DNA of 64,000 bases from Aestuariispira ectoiniformans (lineage in GTDB: Bacteria; Pseudomonadota; Alphaproteobacteria; UBA8366; Aestuariispiraceae), in assembly GCF_025136295.1 (NCBI RefSeq), contig NZ_CP062788.1, positions 496,001-560,000 of the forward strand, written 5' to 3'. Position 1 is the first letter of the stretch. Each line of letters begins with the position of its first letter. The translations under genes and the position numbers were made by a program. Below the pieces are notes generated by a model. That model was given only the letters and a program-made list of their open reading frames with translations, ran no database searches and had not been told where the DNA came from. Shown one piece after another: positions 50,308-59,834 of this stretch.

Positions 50308-51405
50308 ATGATCTCGGGTAGTCCAGTACCAAAATCCCTCATCAGGCGGGGAGTTGCCGTACCATTCACATCTCGTCTGCTTGTTCATGCCCGCGTCCGG
50401 CAAGGGCAGGACGGGCTGGTCTTTCTGTTGCACGATCTGGGTGACGGCCATGGTTATTACGTTGTGCCCGCCGCCCATCTGCAAAAGCTGCCCGGCATGA
50501 CTGTTTACGACAATGCGCTTTTTGCGGCCCTTACGGAGGGCAATATCTGGCAGCCTCTCGGCGTCGCGAAACAGGCGGCTAAAATTGCCATAACAGGCCT
50601 TGGCGGCGCACAGCCGATGTATAGATACCGCAGCTATTTACAGGACCTGACCCAGGAAAGCGGGATTATGACCCTGCGCCTGATACAGCGGGCCGTGGCC
50701 CAGCTTTCCGATGCGGATGACGCCGCGCGCCAGCTCGATCTGGCCGGCCTGGCAAAACCACAGGGCATACAGGCGGCCAGCAAGGCCCTCGGCGGCTTTG
50801 CCAAAAAGGCAAAGATCACCTCCGAAGACCTTTTCCAGCGTCTGGATGACTGGACCAAATCGCTGGTGCCTTTGGGACTGGGCGACGAGCCCTATAAATA
50901 TTCCGTCCAGGCCACATTGAACGACTTAACCAAAATTTCCGGCGACCTGAAGCGGTGGCTGATTACAGAACCTGTCGGCCCGGCGGAACTGGCGCAGCGC
51001 ACGGCACTGGCCATGCAGCATACCGCCAGCCTGGGCAACGACCTGATCGCCACGCAGACCGACATGATCGACAATATGGGCGATACCCTGGCCAACTGGG
51101 ACGAACGGCAAAAACAGATCGCTGATATCAGCGATACCCTGCAATATCTGATCAGCGGATGGCGGACGATCGCCTTTCACTGGCATGACCGGGAAAACCG
51201 GGAACGCTTCAGCCAGCGCGAATTCCTGCAGGAAACGGCACCCTTCCTGCCGCGGCTGCCAGAAGACATGACCGGTAAACACAGTGATTTCTGGACCGAC
51301 CTGCAACGCCTGCAACCCAAATGGGCGACCAAGACACAACTGGTGCAGCGCATGGACCACGCCATAATCGGCGGTCTGGAACGTTTCCGGAGGGAGGCGA
51401 TATGA
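50308..51405 (+). CDS. Unknown protein, first gene of a coupled pair
   Basis: I do not recognise this family. The 365-residue protein starts MISGSPVPKSLIRRGVAVPF, then has an N-terminal globular part (GLVFLLHDLGDGHGYYVVPA). A long helical stretch (about 150-320) follows, with repeated QxxxD/A patterns such as ALAMQHTASLGNDLIATQTD and IADISDTLQYLISGWRTIAF. No membrane helix or signal peptide is seen. The TTG at 50212 opens the same frame, but the ATG at 50308 with CGGAAAA fits better. The second gene starts inside its stop (ATGA). No partner from a known defence or secretion system is recognised. Confidence 0.65.
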   Translation: MISGSPVPKSLIRRGVAVPFTSRLLVHARVRQGQDGLVFLLHDLGDGHGYYVVPAAHLQKLPGMTVYDNALFAALTEGNIWQPLGVAKQAAKIAITGLGGAQPMYRYRSYLQDLTQESGIMTLRLIQRAVAQLSDADDAARQLDLAGLAKPQGIQAASKALGGFAKKAKITSEDLFQRLDDWTKSLVPLGLGDEPYKYSVQATLNDLTKISGDLKRWLITEPVGPAELAQRTALAMQHTASLGNDLIATQTDMIDNMGDTLANWDERQKQIADISDTLQYLISGWRTIAFHWHDRENRERFSQREFLQETAPFLPRLPEDMTGKHSDFWTDLQRLQPKWATKTQLVQRMDHAIIGGLERFRREAI

Positions 51406-52808
51406 GCAGCGAAGAACAGAAAAAGGCACAGCTTCTCGCCTTCATCGAAAACCTGCCGGAACGGGACCTGCGCAAACTGGCAGCCTCCGTCGAACTGGAC
51501 CGGATGGAACACAAGCTTGGCCTGCCGCATAACGCCATCATGGCGATCCTGCGCCCCTCGCTTGCCCTGATCCGCGCACCCCGCGTCCTGACCGCCCAGC
51601 GGGCCTTTTTCCTGCCGGCGGAAGATATGCTGGTCAATGGCAGACCCAGCCCCAAACCCCTGGGCCAGGTTGACCGCAGCACGCTTCAACCACTGTGGGT
51701 CTGGTTGACCAAGGAATTGAAGCCGAATGGTTTCCAGGCTCTGTGCAAGGAATACACGAAGGCCCAACTGGAAAGTGACGACCAGGCCATTGCATCTCTG
51801 TCGCTCTCCCTCTGGGAGGCCGGTGCAGAAGCCTTCAGCACGGCCCTGGATGACATTGCCGACGATGAAAAGGCCCTGAACGCGCTGGCGGACAAACTGG
51901 GCGGACCGGATCGTCTGGAGGACGCCCGGGAAATCACATCGACCCTGCGCATTGCCGCACCGCTTGAGGCGTTGAAATCGCAATTCCCGCCCAAGCCGAT
52001 GATGGACCTCAACGCCAGACAGGTTGAGGATGTAAAAAAGACCTTCCATCACATCTATGACAACCAGCCGGAAGACTCCATTACCCTGATGCTGGCCCTG
52101 ATCGGGCGGTTGCTGCGGCCCTTCCCGATTGTGAAAGTTATCGGCGCAATCTCCCGCAGCGGGGATGACTCGATGGTTCAGCGTACGGAAATGGACCTGA
52201 TCGGGGACATCATCCTCTCCGACCTGGAAACCGACGCCGAAGCGGTCGAAGGCGCAATAGACAACCGCGACATGGCCGATATGGAAGTGGTGTTGCGCGC
52301 ACGTTATTTCTCGCAGGGTTTCAGCCAGATCACGACCGGCATCGGGATCACCCGCGAAGGCCGTTGGGGCAAACGGTTGTTCGCCATGCGTGGACGCGTC
52401 GCCGACGCCTTGCAGGCGCGCATCCTGCGCCATGCGGAAAAGAATGTCATGGCCGCCCTGCCCATGCGCAAGGGGGGTGTCCCGAACCTGAGCGCCGCAC
52501 CGGACGAACAGGCCTTTGAACGGGCCGAGGACTGTGCGCGGGCGGTCGGCGAGTTGCACCAGATCGGGGAGCGCCTGGGCCTGCAATCGGCGGCCAGAAG
52601 CTGTGTCGCCTCCCTGCGGAAAAACCTGGAAAGCTATAACGACGCCATTTTGAAGCTGCTGCCTAAAACGCCGGAAGACAAGCAGGATATTGCAGAATCC
52701 TTCCTGTGCATTTCCGTTCGCCTGGTTGAGCTTCTGACCAGTTCGGTGGAGGCGGAAACCCTGCGCCGCCGCGGTATGAACGCCCTGGCAGCCGCACAAA
52801 ACGAGTAG
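51402..52808 (+). CDS. Unknown protein, second gene of a coupled pair
   Basis: I do not recognise this family. The 468-residue protein starts MSSEEQKKAQLLAFIENLPE at an ATG overlapping the previous stop by 4 bases, behind GGAGGGAGGCG. The whole chain is hydrophilic and largely helical, with segments such as DLRKLAASVELDRMEHKLGL, AEDCARAVGELHQIGERLGL and SVRLVELLTSSVEAETLRRR. No catalytic motif is visible. Coupling with the first gene argues that the two work as one complex. They could be a protein scaffold, a new toxin-like pair, or an alphaproteobacterial cell-envelope or chromosome component; none is favoured. Confidence 0.65.
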   Translation: MSSEEQKKAQLLAFIENLPERDLRKLAASVELDRMEHKLGLPHNAIMAILRPSLALIRAPRVLTAQRAFFLPAEDMLVNGRPSPKPLGQVDRSTLQPLWVWLTKELKPNGFQALCKEYTKAQLESDDQAIASLSLSLWEAGAEAFSTALDDIADDEKALNALADKLGGPDRLEDAREITSTLRIAAPLEALKSQFPPKPMMDLNARQVEDVKKTFHHIYDNQPEDSITLMLALIGRLLRPFPIVKVIGAISRSGDDSMVQRTEMDLIGDIILSDLETDAEAVEGAIDNRDMADMEVVLRARYFSQGFSQITTGIGITREGRWGKRLFAMRGRVADALQARILRHAEKNVMAALPMRKGGVPNLSAAPDEQAFERAEDCARAVGELHQIGERLGLQSAARSCVASLRKNLESYNDAILKLLPKTPEDKQDIAESFLCISVRLVELLTSSVEAETLRRRGMNALAAAQNE

Positions 52809-52953
52809 CCAACCAACCGCCTAAGCTTTTCTTGGTCTCTTGCCCCAGAATTATCCGTTTGTCCTGATCGCAATCCCTACCATCTAATAAGGGATGAAAG
52901 ACAAACCGATAGTCATTTCTCAATCGAAATGACTTAAACGATGGGACTGGGTT

Positions 52954-53787
52954 ATGGATATTCTGGAACTTTCCGCATTCACCGCAGATGGCAAAGGCGG
53001 CAATCCCGCCGGCGTCGCCTTTCTGGAAATGATGCCCGACGATACCGAAATGCTGCGCGTTGCAGCGGATCTGGGGTACTCTGAAACAGCCTTCCTGCTG
53101 AATGAAGGTGACCATTGGCGGGTCCGCTATTTTGCGCCGACCATCGAGGTGCCCTTCTGCGGCCATGCCACCATCGCCTTGGGGGCGGCGCTTGGCATGC
53201 GCTTTGGCGCCGGGGTCTATAACCTGCAGCTCAACGACGCCGCCATCACGGTGGAGGCCCGGCAGGACGAGGGCGGCAACTGGACCGCAGCGCTGCAGTC
53301 GCCGGAAACCTGGTCGGAACCGGCGGATAACGACCTGGTCAACGCCGTCATGGATGAATTCGGCCTGACGAAAGAAAATCTTGCGGACGGCCTGCCGGTC
53401 CGTCTGGCGGGCACGGCCACACGCCATCTGATCCTGCCGCTGGCCCGGCGCAAACGCCTGTCGCAGCTTGGCTACAATTTCGAGGCCCTGCGGAAAATCA
53501 TGGCCGCCCACAACCTGACAACCATCGCCGTCGTCCAGCCGGAAACGCCCGATCTGTTTCATGCCCGCAACCCCTTTGCCATCGGCGGGGTCTATGAAGA
53601 CCCGGCAACCGGTGCGGCGGCGGCCGCATTTGCCGGTTACCTGCGGGACATCAACTGGATGGATGCCGGGAAGATCACCATCGTGCAGGGTGAGGATATG
53701 GGCCGCAAATCTCTGCTGACGGCAGAATTCGGCCCGGAAAAAGGCAGCAGCATCCGGATTTCCGGGGCGGTCTCCGAGATTAAGTAG
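52954..53787 (+). CDS. PhzF family epimerase/isomerase-like protein
   Basis: A 277-residue PhzF/diaminopimelate-epimerase-like fold. The opening ELSAFTADGKGGNPAGVAFL, YSETAFLL with a likely catalytic acid, PTIEVPFCGHATIALGAAL and EDPATGAAAAAFAGYL are family segments. The true substrate is unknown; this group includes trans-2,3-dihydro-3-hydroxyanthranilate isomerase, but no phenazine genes are near. A perfect GTGGCGGGG/CCCCGCCAC hairpin follows. Confidence 0.88.
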   Translation: MDILELSAFTADGKGGNPAGVAFLEMMPDDTEMLRVAADLGYSETAFLLNEGDHWRVRYFAPTIEVPFCGHATIALGAALGMRFGAGVYNLQLNDAAITVEARQDEGGNWTAALQSPETWSEPADNDLVNAVMDEFGLTKENLADGLPVRLAGTATRHLILPLARRKRLSQLGYNFEALRKIMAAHNLTTIAVVQPETPDLFHARNPFAIGGVYEDPATGAAAAAFAGYLRDINWMDAGKITIVQGEDMGRKSLLTAEFGPEKGSSIRISGAVSEIK

Positions 53788-53794
53788 ATAGGCT

Positions 53795-53818
53795 GTGGCG
53801 GGGGAAAGGCCCCGCCAC
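53795..53818. terminator. Perfect 9-bp hairpin between convergent genes
   Basis: GTGGCGGGG and CCCCGCCAC pair exactly around a 6-base loop, between the PhzF and MDR genes. No T run is present on either strand. Confidence 0.5.
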
Positions 53819-53825
53819 TCCCCCT

Positions 53826-54827
53826 CTAAATCCGAATGGCAATTTTGCCGAAATGCCCGCCCTGCGCCATGAGCTCATAGGCCTGGCGCGCCTCGTCAAA
53901 GTCGAATGACCTGTCAATCACCGGACGAAGCCCATTGGCCCCGATTGCAGTCACCATTTCCCTGAAATCGGCCAACGACCCGGTGTTGCTGCCGACAAGA
54001 CGTAACGTCTTCAAAAGAACCGGCAGAAGGGAGACATTCAGCATATCGCCGGAAATAAAACCAACCATAAAGACCGTGCCTTCGATCGCCGTGGCGTTCA
54101 GCGACCGTGCGAAAGTCTCGGGGCCGACGGTCTCCACCACCAGGTCGACACCCTGTCCGTCGGTCAATTCCAGAACATTCTCGTCCCAGGCGTCGACCCG
54201 TCTGTAATTGATCACCTCATCCGCGCCCAGAACCCTTGCCTGATCCAGTTTTTTGTCGGACGAGGAGATGATAATCACTCGCGCACCGCTTGCCTTGGCA
54301 AATTGCAGGGCAAAAAGACTGACCCCACCGGTGCCCAGCAACAGCACCGTCTTGCCGGGGCAGAGATTACCGGTCCGCACCGCCTTCCAGGCCGTGGTCG
54401 CGGCGATGGACAGCGTCGCCCCTTCTTCATAGGAGAGATGTCCCGGCATCGAGGCTAGCCCATAGGCAGGCATCACCAGATAATCAGCCAGCGATCCCGG
54501 CACAGTAATCCCCCGCATGGGGCGGCTTTCCAAAGACGGCAAGCGGCCTGCCTGCCAGTCCGGCAGAAAATGCGGCAGGACCCTGTCACCCGGTTTATAG
54601 GCTGCAACGCCCTCGCCACATTCAACCACCTCCCCAGCCCCGTCGGCGACCGGAATCAGTGGCAATTGCGGGGCAGGAAAGGCGCCGCTGGCGACGGCCA
54701 GATCGATATAATTGAGACTGGCTGCATGAAGTTTAATCAACACCTCTCCCGCCTGTGGTCGGGGAATGTCGACTTCCACCGGCTTCAGACCGTCGAAGCC
54801 CGTAGCGGTCAAATGATAGGCTTTCAT
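53826..54827 (-). CDS. Medium-chain dehydrogenase/reductase (quinone-oxidoreductase-like)
   Basis: A 333-residue MDR enzyme lacking the structural-zinc cysteines, so of the quinone oxidoreductase or zinc-independent type. The NAD(P) loop is VLLLGTGGVSLFALQFAKAS. The N-terminal KAYHLTATGFDGLKPVEVDI and central LIPVADGAGEVVECGEGVA are family blocks. ATG 54827 with GGAA is preferred to the two upstream starts. It is divergent from a LysR regulator and is the likely target. Confidence 0.88.
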   Translation of the reverse strand: MKAYHLTATGFDGLKPVEVDIPRPQAGEVLIKLHAASLNYIDLAVASGAFPAPQLPLIPVADGAGEVVECGEGVAAYKPGDRVLPHFLPDWQAGRLPSLESRPMRGITVPGSLADYLVMPAYGLASMPGHLSYEEGATLSIAATTAWKAVRTGNLCPGKTVLLLGTGGVSLFALQFAKASGARVIIISSSDKKLDQARVLGADEVINYRRVDAWDENVLELTDGQGVDLVVETVGPETFARSLNATAIEGTVFMVGFISGDMLNVSLLPVLLKTLRLVGSNTGSLADFREMVTAIGANGLRPVIDRSFDFDEARQAYELMAQGGHFGKIAIRI

Positions 54828-54907
54828 CGTGATTTCCATAACTGGTTGAACCACGATTTCTCTACATCACCCGTCTTTGACCTTTAATCCATAACAATTT
54901 CAGTATA

Positions 54908-54928
54908 TTCCTGCAAATTATGCAGGAA
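54908..54928 (+). promoter_or_regulatory. Perfect palindrome spanning the LysR start codon
   Basis: TTCCTGCA (54908-54915) and TGCAGGAA (54921-54928) form a dyad whose right arm includes the TG of the ATG at 54920. It contains a T-N11-A LysR box. No Shine-Dalgarno sequence is seen, and TATATT lies just upstream, so a leaderless transcript is possible. Confidence 0.5.
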
Positions 54929-55840
54929 CTAATCGGTCAACATCTGGACCAGATCACCGCCTTTATCACCGTGGCCGAACAGGGCAGCTTCGCAGCAGCA
55001 GCACGGATATTGGGCAAGGACGCCTCCGTTTTGTCCAAACGGGTTACGGCATTGGAAGAAAGACTAGGCATTCGCCTTCTGGAACGCAGCACGCGCAGAC
55101 TGGCCCTGACGGAGATCGGAAAGCGGTATTGCCACCGCATGAAAACCCTTCTCCACGCCATGGCCGAGGCGGAAGCAGAAGCCAGCACCCAGAGCCTTGA
55201 GCCGCGCGGCACCCTACGCCTCGCACTGCCGCTTGCCTTTGGCCGCCAATGGATCGCACCAATCCTGCCCGATTTTCTGGCTCTCTACCCGCAACTCAAT
55301 CTCGATGTCACCTATGCCGACCATTATGTGGACCTGCTGGCGGAAAACATGGATCTGGCAATCCGCATCGGTGAACTGCCAGACAGCAGCCTCGTGGCGC
55401 GAAAGTTGGCCGACCATAGGCGGGTCGTCTGCGCAACGCCCGCCTATCTGAACCGCCACGGACAGCCGGACCGGCCGGAAGACTTACAGAACCATAACTG
55501 TCTGCATTTCACACATATGGTCAGCTATCCCCATTGGCGCTTCCAACGCGGCGGAGAGGAGCGATCCGTCCGCGTTTCAGGAAATTATCAGGCCAATGAT
55601 GCCAATAGCCTGATTCAGGCGGTTCTGGCAGATCAGGGTCTGACCGTTGTTTCCGACTGGCTGGTAGGCCCGGACCTTGCCGAGGGGCGGCTGGTCAATG
55701 CCTTGCCCGGCTGGCAGTTGGAGGGAGAAGGTGCAATCTATCTGGTCCGACCGTCCAATCGTTTCGAGGCCGGAAAGACAAAGGTTTTTGTCGACTGGCT
55801 GACCGGGAAAATGACCCCATTGCCATGGGGCCGCCAATAA
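54920..55840 (+). CDS. LysR family transcriptional regulator
   Basis: A 306-residue LysR with an N-terminal winged helix (ITAFITVAEQGSFAAAARIL, DASVLSKRVTALEERLGI) and a C-terminal periplasmic-binding-like effector domain (AIRIGELPDSSLVARKLADH). It is divergent from the MDR gene, which it probably regulates. Its start lies inside a LysR-type palindrome. Confidence 0.88.
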   Translation: MQELIGQHLDQITAFITVAEQGSFAAAARILGKDASVLSKRVTALEERLGIRLLERSTRRLALTEIGKRYCHRMKTLLHAMAEAEAEASTQSLEPRGTLRLALPLAFGRQWIAPILPDFLALYPQLNLDVTYADHYVDLLAENMDLAIRIGELPDSSLVARKLADHRRVVCATPAYLNRHGQPDRPEDLQNHNCLHFTHMVSYPHWRFQRGGEERSVRVSGNYQANDANSLIQAVLADQGLTVVSDWLVGPDLAEGRLVNALPGWQLEGEGAIYLVRPSNRFEAGKTKVFVDWLTGKMTPLPWGRQ

Positions 55841-55845
55841 TAAAA

Positions 55846-55861
55846 CGGGGCCGAAGCCCCG
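55846..55861. terminator. Bidirectional terminator
   Basis: CGGGGC-CGAA-GCCCCG, flanked by AAAA on the left and TTTAA on the right. It can end LysR (plus) and the PEP-CTERM gene (minus). Confidence 0.7.
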
Positions 55862-55891
55862 CTTTAACTACAAAGCCTAAAGCTTCCAGCC

Positions 55892-56539
55892 TCAGCTTGC
55901 CTGTCCCTGGCGGCGGCGGACCAAACCGAGCCCCATCAGACCGAGCCCCATCAGGCCAAGCGCGGCCGGTGCCGGCACATTGGCAAAAGCATGGTTGTCG
56001 GTTTCAAAGGCATAATTGGTAGAGGTCAGAACAACCTTGTCAAAAACCTCACCCAACGCACTGTCAAACCAGAAGTTCACATAATCCGCCCCGACAACAC
56101 CCTGGTTGCCATTGGCCGGGTTTTTGACGTCGCTGCCGGAGAAACTGGCGACGAGGACATTGTCATCATAGAAACTGATATAGTTGTAGGTATCAACCGA
56201 GCCCCAGTAGAGACCAAAATAGTTGTAATCCCCACCGGCATCAATGGCCAGCGAACCACTGCGGTACGGGTTGGGCACAGACAGATACGGCGTGCCGTCA
56301 CCCGGAGGGGCGGCATAGCGGCCGCCAACGCTACCGGTAACAACCGCGCCATCACCGGAATAGTTAGACGGCATCATGCCGTTATTGAAATCCACAACGG
56401 TGGCACCCGAAACATTGGTGGTCAGCCCGCTGCCATCGGCAGCCATCTTGCCACCCACCGTGATATAGGCGGCCTGTGCACTGACCGTCGCTGACAGGGC
56501 AAAACCGGCGACCAACCCTAATAATTTCCACATACGCAT
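55892..56539 (-). CDS. Secreted protein with PEP-CTERM (PAPA) exosortase sorting tail
   Basis: A 215-residue exported protein. The signal peptide ends near VSAQA/A (about residue 24). The mature beta-rich part contains the repeated Tyr-rich GGDYNYFGLYWGSVDTYNYI and DNVLVASFSGSDV, as seen in PEP-CTERM proteins with a jelly-roll (Npun_F0296-like) body. The tail is NVPAPAALGLMGLGLMGLGL with VRRRQ. ATG 56539 is chosen for the signal peptide start; AGGGAA precedes it. Confidence 0.85.
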   Translation of the reverse strand: MRMWKLLGLVAGFALSATVSAQAAYITVGGKMAADGSGLTTNVSGATVVDFNNGMMPSNYSGDGAVVTGSVGGRYAAPPGDGTPYLSVPNPYRSGSLAIDAGGDYNYFGLYWGSVDTYNYISFYDDNVLVASFSGSDVKNPANGNQGVVGADYVNFWFDSALGEVFDKVVLTSTNYAFETDNHAFANVPAPAALGLMGLGLMGLGLVRRRQGQAS

Positions 56540-56732
56540 GAATAACAATTCCCTAGTCAAAAGCATTTGCATTGAGCCGCCATGCAGCAAGTCCTGTGCC
56601 AGAAGAAAACACACCATAACTTTCAATACCTTAAGAAGGTATTACGAAAGCAATGAAAATCCTGCTGTCAATTTCACCGACACTCCGTCGGAACCTGACA
56701 CCGCATAAACCCAGCCAATGTCCCCAGCCCAT

Positions 56733-56763
56733 AAAAAAACCCGGCGACAAAAGCCGCCGGGTT
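56733..56763 (-). terminator. Rho-independent terminator after typA
   Basis: CCCGGCG and CGCCGGG form a 7-bp stem, with the T run (complement of 56733-56739) on the minus strand. Confidence 0.88.
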
Positions 56764-56793
56764 CCCTATCTACACAGAATTGCATTCCAGGCC

Positions 56794-58620
56794 TTAGACC
56801 GCTTCCGCCTCGCGGCGGCGGCGGTCGCGTTTACGTTCGTTGGAATCCAGGATCGCCTTGCGCAGACGAATGTGGTTGGGGGTGACCTCAACACGCTCGT
56901 CTTCCTCGATATAGGCAATCGCTTCTTCCAGTGTGCGCTGGATCGGCGTGGTCAGCTTCACCGCATCGTCCTTGCCGCTGGCACGGACGTTGGTAAGCTG
57001 CTTGCCTTTCAGCGGGTTCACTTCCAGGTCCTGGCCCTTGTTGTGCTCGCCGATGATCATGCCCGGATAGACATCCACGCCCGCATCGATGAAGAGCGGC
57101 CCGCGTTCTTCCAGGTTCCACAGGGCATAGGCCACGGCCTTGCCTTTCTCCTGGGAAATCAGCACGCCCACACGGCGACCGGCAATGGCGCCCTTGAACG
57201 GGGCAAAACCGGTGAACATGCGAGACAGGATGCCGGAACCGCGGGTATCGGCCAGGAATTCACCCTGATACCCGATCAGGCCGCGCGACGGGATGGCGAA
57301 ACGCAGGCGAACCTTGCCACCGCCCGACGGCTGCATTTCCATCAGCTCGCCTTTGCGGATGCCGAGCTTCTCAACGACGACGCCGCTGAATTCCTCGTCC
57401 ACGTCGATCTGGGCTTCTTCCATCGGCTCCAGCGTTTCGCCGTTCTCGCCCTTCTGGAACAGAACGCGCGGCGGACCGACGGTCAGCTCAAAACCCTCAC
57501 GGCGCATGGTCTCGATCAAAACGCCGAGTTGCAATTCCCCACGGCCAGCCACTTCGAAGCTGTCTTTCTCGGCGGACTGGGTGATGCGGATGGAGATATT
57601 GCCTTCCGCTTCGCGTTCCAGACGGTCGGCGATCATGCGGCTGGTCAGCTTGTCGCCGTCCTGGCCCGCAATCGGGCTGTCGTTGACGGAAATTGTCATG
57701 GACATGGTCGGCGGGCTGATCGGGCGGGCGTCCAATGCCTCATCCACAGTGGTCGCGCAGATGGTGTCGGCCACCGTGGTCTTGGCAAGACCGGCCAGCG
57801 CCACGATGTCACCGGCCTGGGCTTCTTCGATCGGCTCACGCTTCAACCCGCGGAAAGCCAGAAGCTTGGTCAGGCGCGCCTGCTCGATACGCTCACCGGA
57901 CTGTTTCAGGCCCTTGACCGTCTCGCCTGCCTTCAGGCGACCGGACTGGATACGACCGGTCAGGATACGGCCCAGGAAGGGGTCTGCTTCCAGCGTGGTG
58001 ATCAGCATCCGGAACGGCCCGTCCGGATCGGCATCCGGTTCCGGGATGTGATCCAGCATCAGATCGAACAGCACATCCATGTTTTCGCGCGGCTCTGCCA
58101 GATCCTTCACCGCCCAGCCTTCCTTGGCAGAAGCGTAAAGAACCGGGAATTCGAGCTGCTCTTCAGAGGCGTCCAGCGCCACGAACAAATCGAAGACCTG
58201 ATCAACGACCCAATCGGGGCGCGCATCGGGCTTGTCGGCCTTGTTGATCAGAACGATCGGCTTCAGGCCCAGTTCCAGCGCCTTCATGGTAACGAATTTG
58301 GTCTGCGGCATGGGGCCTTCGGCGGCATCCACCAGCAGGACAACACCGTCGACCATGGAGAGGATACGCTCCACCTCGCCACCGAAATCGGCGTGGCCCG
58401 GGGTATCGACGATGTTCAGACGGGTGTCGTTCCATTCGACGCTGGTGCATTTGGCGAGAATGGTAATCCCGCGTTCCTTTTCCAGATCGCCGCTGTCCAT
58501 GGCACGCTCGTCCAGCGCCTGATTGGCGCGGAAGGTCCCGGACTGTTTCAACAATTCATCGACCAGGGTGGTTTTGCCATGGTCGACGTGGGCGATAATC
58601 GCCAGGTTGCGCAACGCCAT
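56794..58620 (-). CDS. typA: Ribosome-associated GTPase TypA/BipA
   Basis: A 608-residue translational GTPase that acts on 50S assembly and stress adaptation. G1 is [40 protein letters not shown] is G3 and [15 protein letters not shown] is G4. The BipA-specific C-terminal domain includes [25 protein letters not shown] precedes the ATG. It lies 40 bases downstream of the adenosine-kinase-like gene on the same strand. Confidence 0.96.
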   Translation of the reverse strand: MALRNLAIIAHVDHGKTTLVDELLKQSGTFRANQALDERAMDSGDLEKERGITILAKCTSVEWNDTRLNIVDTPGHADFGGEVERILSMVDGVVLLVDAAEGPMPQTKFVTMKALELGLKPIVLINKADKPDARPDWVVDQVFDLFVALDASEEQLEFPVLYASAKEGWAVKDLAEPRENMDVLFDLMLDHIPEPDADPDGPFRMLITTLEADPFLGRILTGRIQSGRLKAGETVKGLKQSGERIEQARLTKLLAFRGLKREPIEEAQAGDIVALAGLAKTTVADTICATTVDEALDARPISPPTMSMTISVNDSPIAGQDGDKLTSRMIADRLEREAEGNISIRITQSAEKDSFEVAGRGELQLGVLIETMRREGFELTVGPPRVLFQKGENGETLEPMEEAQIDVDEEFSGVVVEKLGIRKGELMEMQPSGGGKVRLRFAIPSRGLIGYQGEFLADTRGSGILSRMFTGFAPFKGAIAGRRVGVLISQEKGKAVAYALWNLEERGPLFIDAGVDVYPGMIIGEHNKGQDLEVNPLKGKQLTNVRASGKDDAVKLTTPIQRTLEEAIAYIEEDERVEVTPNHIRLRKAILDSNERKRDRRRREAEAV

Positions 58621-58660
58621 AACGACGTTTCCTTTCGTAGGATTTAATACAAGTAGTTCG

Positions 58661-59650
58661 TTAGCCGACGAGGCCCGGCAGATGTGCTTTCACATCCGCC
58701 TCGATCCGCGCGCCATAGTGGGAGATGACCTCACCCCCCATCATGGAACCGATCCGCCCGCAGGTCGCCAGGTCGTGGCCCTGCGTCAGGCCGAACAATA
58801 CACCGGCGGCGTATTGGTCACCGGCCCCGGTGGTGTCGACCACCTTTTCAACCGGATCGGCGGGAACGGTCACGGTTTCATCCGCACTGATCAGGACCGA
58901 CCCCTTGGCACCGCGCGTAACGCAGGCCAGTTCACAATGGCCGCTGACCAGTTTGATCGCCTCGTCGAAGTCTTCAACCTGGTAGAGCGACAGCAGTTCA
59001 TCCTCATTGGCGAAGAGGATGTCGATATGGTTTTCCACCAGATGACGGAAGCTTTCGCGGTGACGGTCTACACAGAAACTGTCGGACAGCGAAAGTGATA
59101 CTTTGGTGACACCACCGGCATGGGCCGCTTCCGCCGCCTTCACAAAAGCGCGCTTGGCGTCTTCGCGGTCGAACAGATAGCCTTCCATATAGACCACTTT
59201 GGAGGCCTGGATCAGCTTTTCATCCACATCCGCCTCGGTCAGCATATTGGCCGCACCCAGATAGGTGCACATGGTGCGTTCGGCATCGGGGGACACCAGA
59301 ACCAGGCATTTGCCGGTCGCCATGCCATCCGTCGAATAGGGCGTATCAAAGGTCACGCCGATGGAACGGATGTCGTGGCGAAAGACCTGACCGAACTGGT
59401 CGTCGCGGACCTTGCCGATATAGGCACCCTTGCCGCCAAGGGCGGCGATCCCGGCCATGGTATTGCCGCAGGACCCGCCGGAAACCTCATGGGTCGGCGG
59501 CAGTTGCTCATACAGCGCATTGGACCGGTCCAGCTCCACCAGGTTCATGCTGCCCTTGGGCAGGTCATTGCTGCCCAGGAAGCCGTCCTCAATATCGGTG
59601 ATTACGTCCACCAGGGCATTGCCAATGCCCACCACGTCATACGCCGTCAT
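58661..59650 (-). CDS. Adenosine kinase-like PfkB family carbohydrate/nucleoside kinase
   Basis: A 329-residue PfkB kinase. Family marks are VGIGNALVDVITDIEDGFL, SGGSCGNTMAGIAALGG with the di-glycine switch, and the anion hole DTTGAGDQYAAGVLFG, whose Asp is the base. Its size and MTAYDVVGIGNALVDV start fit bacterial adenosine kinase, which phosphorylates adenosine to AMP. AhcY at the other end of the window produces adenosine, which supports but does not prove this. Other sugar or nucleoside kinases are possible. Confidence 0.8.
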   Translation of the reverse strand: MTAYDVVGIGNALVDVITDIEDGFLGSNDLPKGSMNLVELDRSNALYEQLPPTHEVSGGSCGNTMAGIAALGGKGAYIGKVRDDQFGQVFRHDIRSIGVTFDTPYSTDGMATGKCLVLVSPDAERTMCTYLGAANMLTEADVDEKLIQASKVVYMEGYLFDREDAKRAFVKAAEAAHAGGVTKVSLSLSDSFCVDRHRESFRHLVENHIDILFANEDELLSLYQVEDFDEAIKLVSGHCELACVTRGAKGSVLISADETVTVPADPVEKVVDTTGAGDQYAAGVLFGLTQGHDLATCGRIGSMMGGEVISHYGARIEADVKAHLPGLVG

Positions 59651-59834
59651 GAAATGTCCTTATTCGTCGAAGCCGTCTATCCGGCCATGCCAATTCCGGG
59701 TCGCCGAAAAAAGGGCGACGCGGCGCTTCTATACAGTAGAAATATAGGGCAGGGCAACGTTTGTGGGCCGATTTCCGGCAAAGCCCTGCTTATACGGCTT
59801 GATTTTCATCCCTTTCTGCCGCAAAACCGGTCCC

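Noticed and set aside
51177-52799. Minus-strand open frame of 540 codons opposite the unknown two-gene unit
   Set aside because: The plus frame has coupled starts, ribosome sites and normal codon use; the minus frame is Gln/His/Arg-rich in the way antisense frames usually are.
56653-58647. Plus-strand open frame of 664 codons
   Set aside because: Antisense to typA; the typA motifs are decisive.
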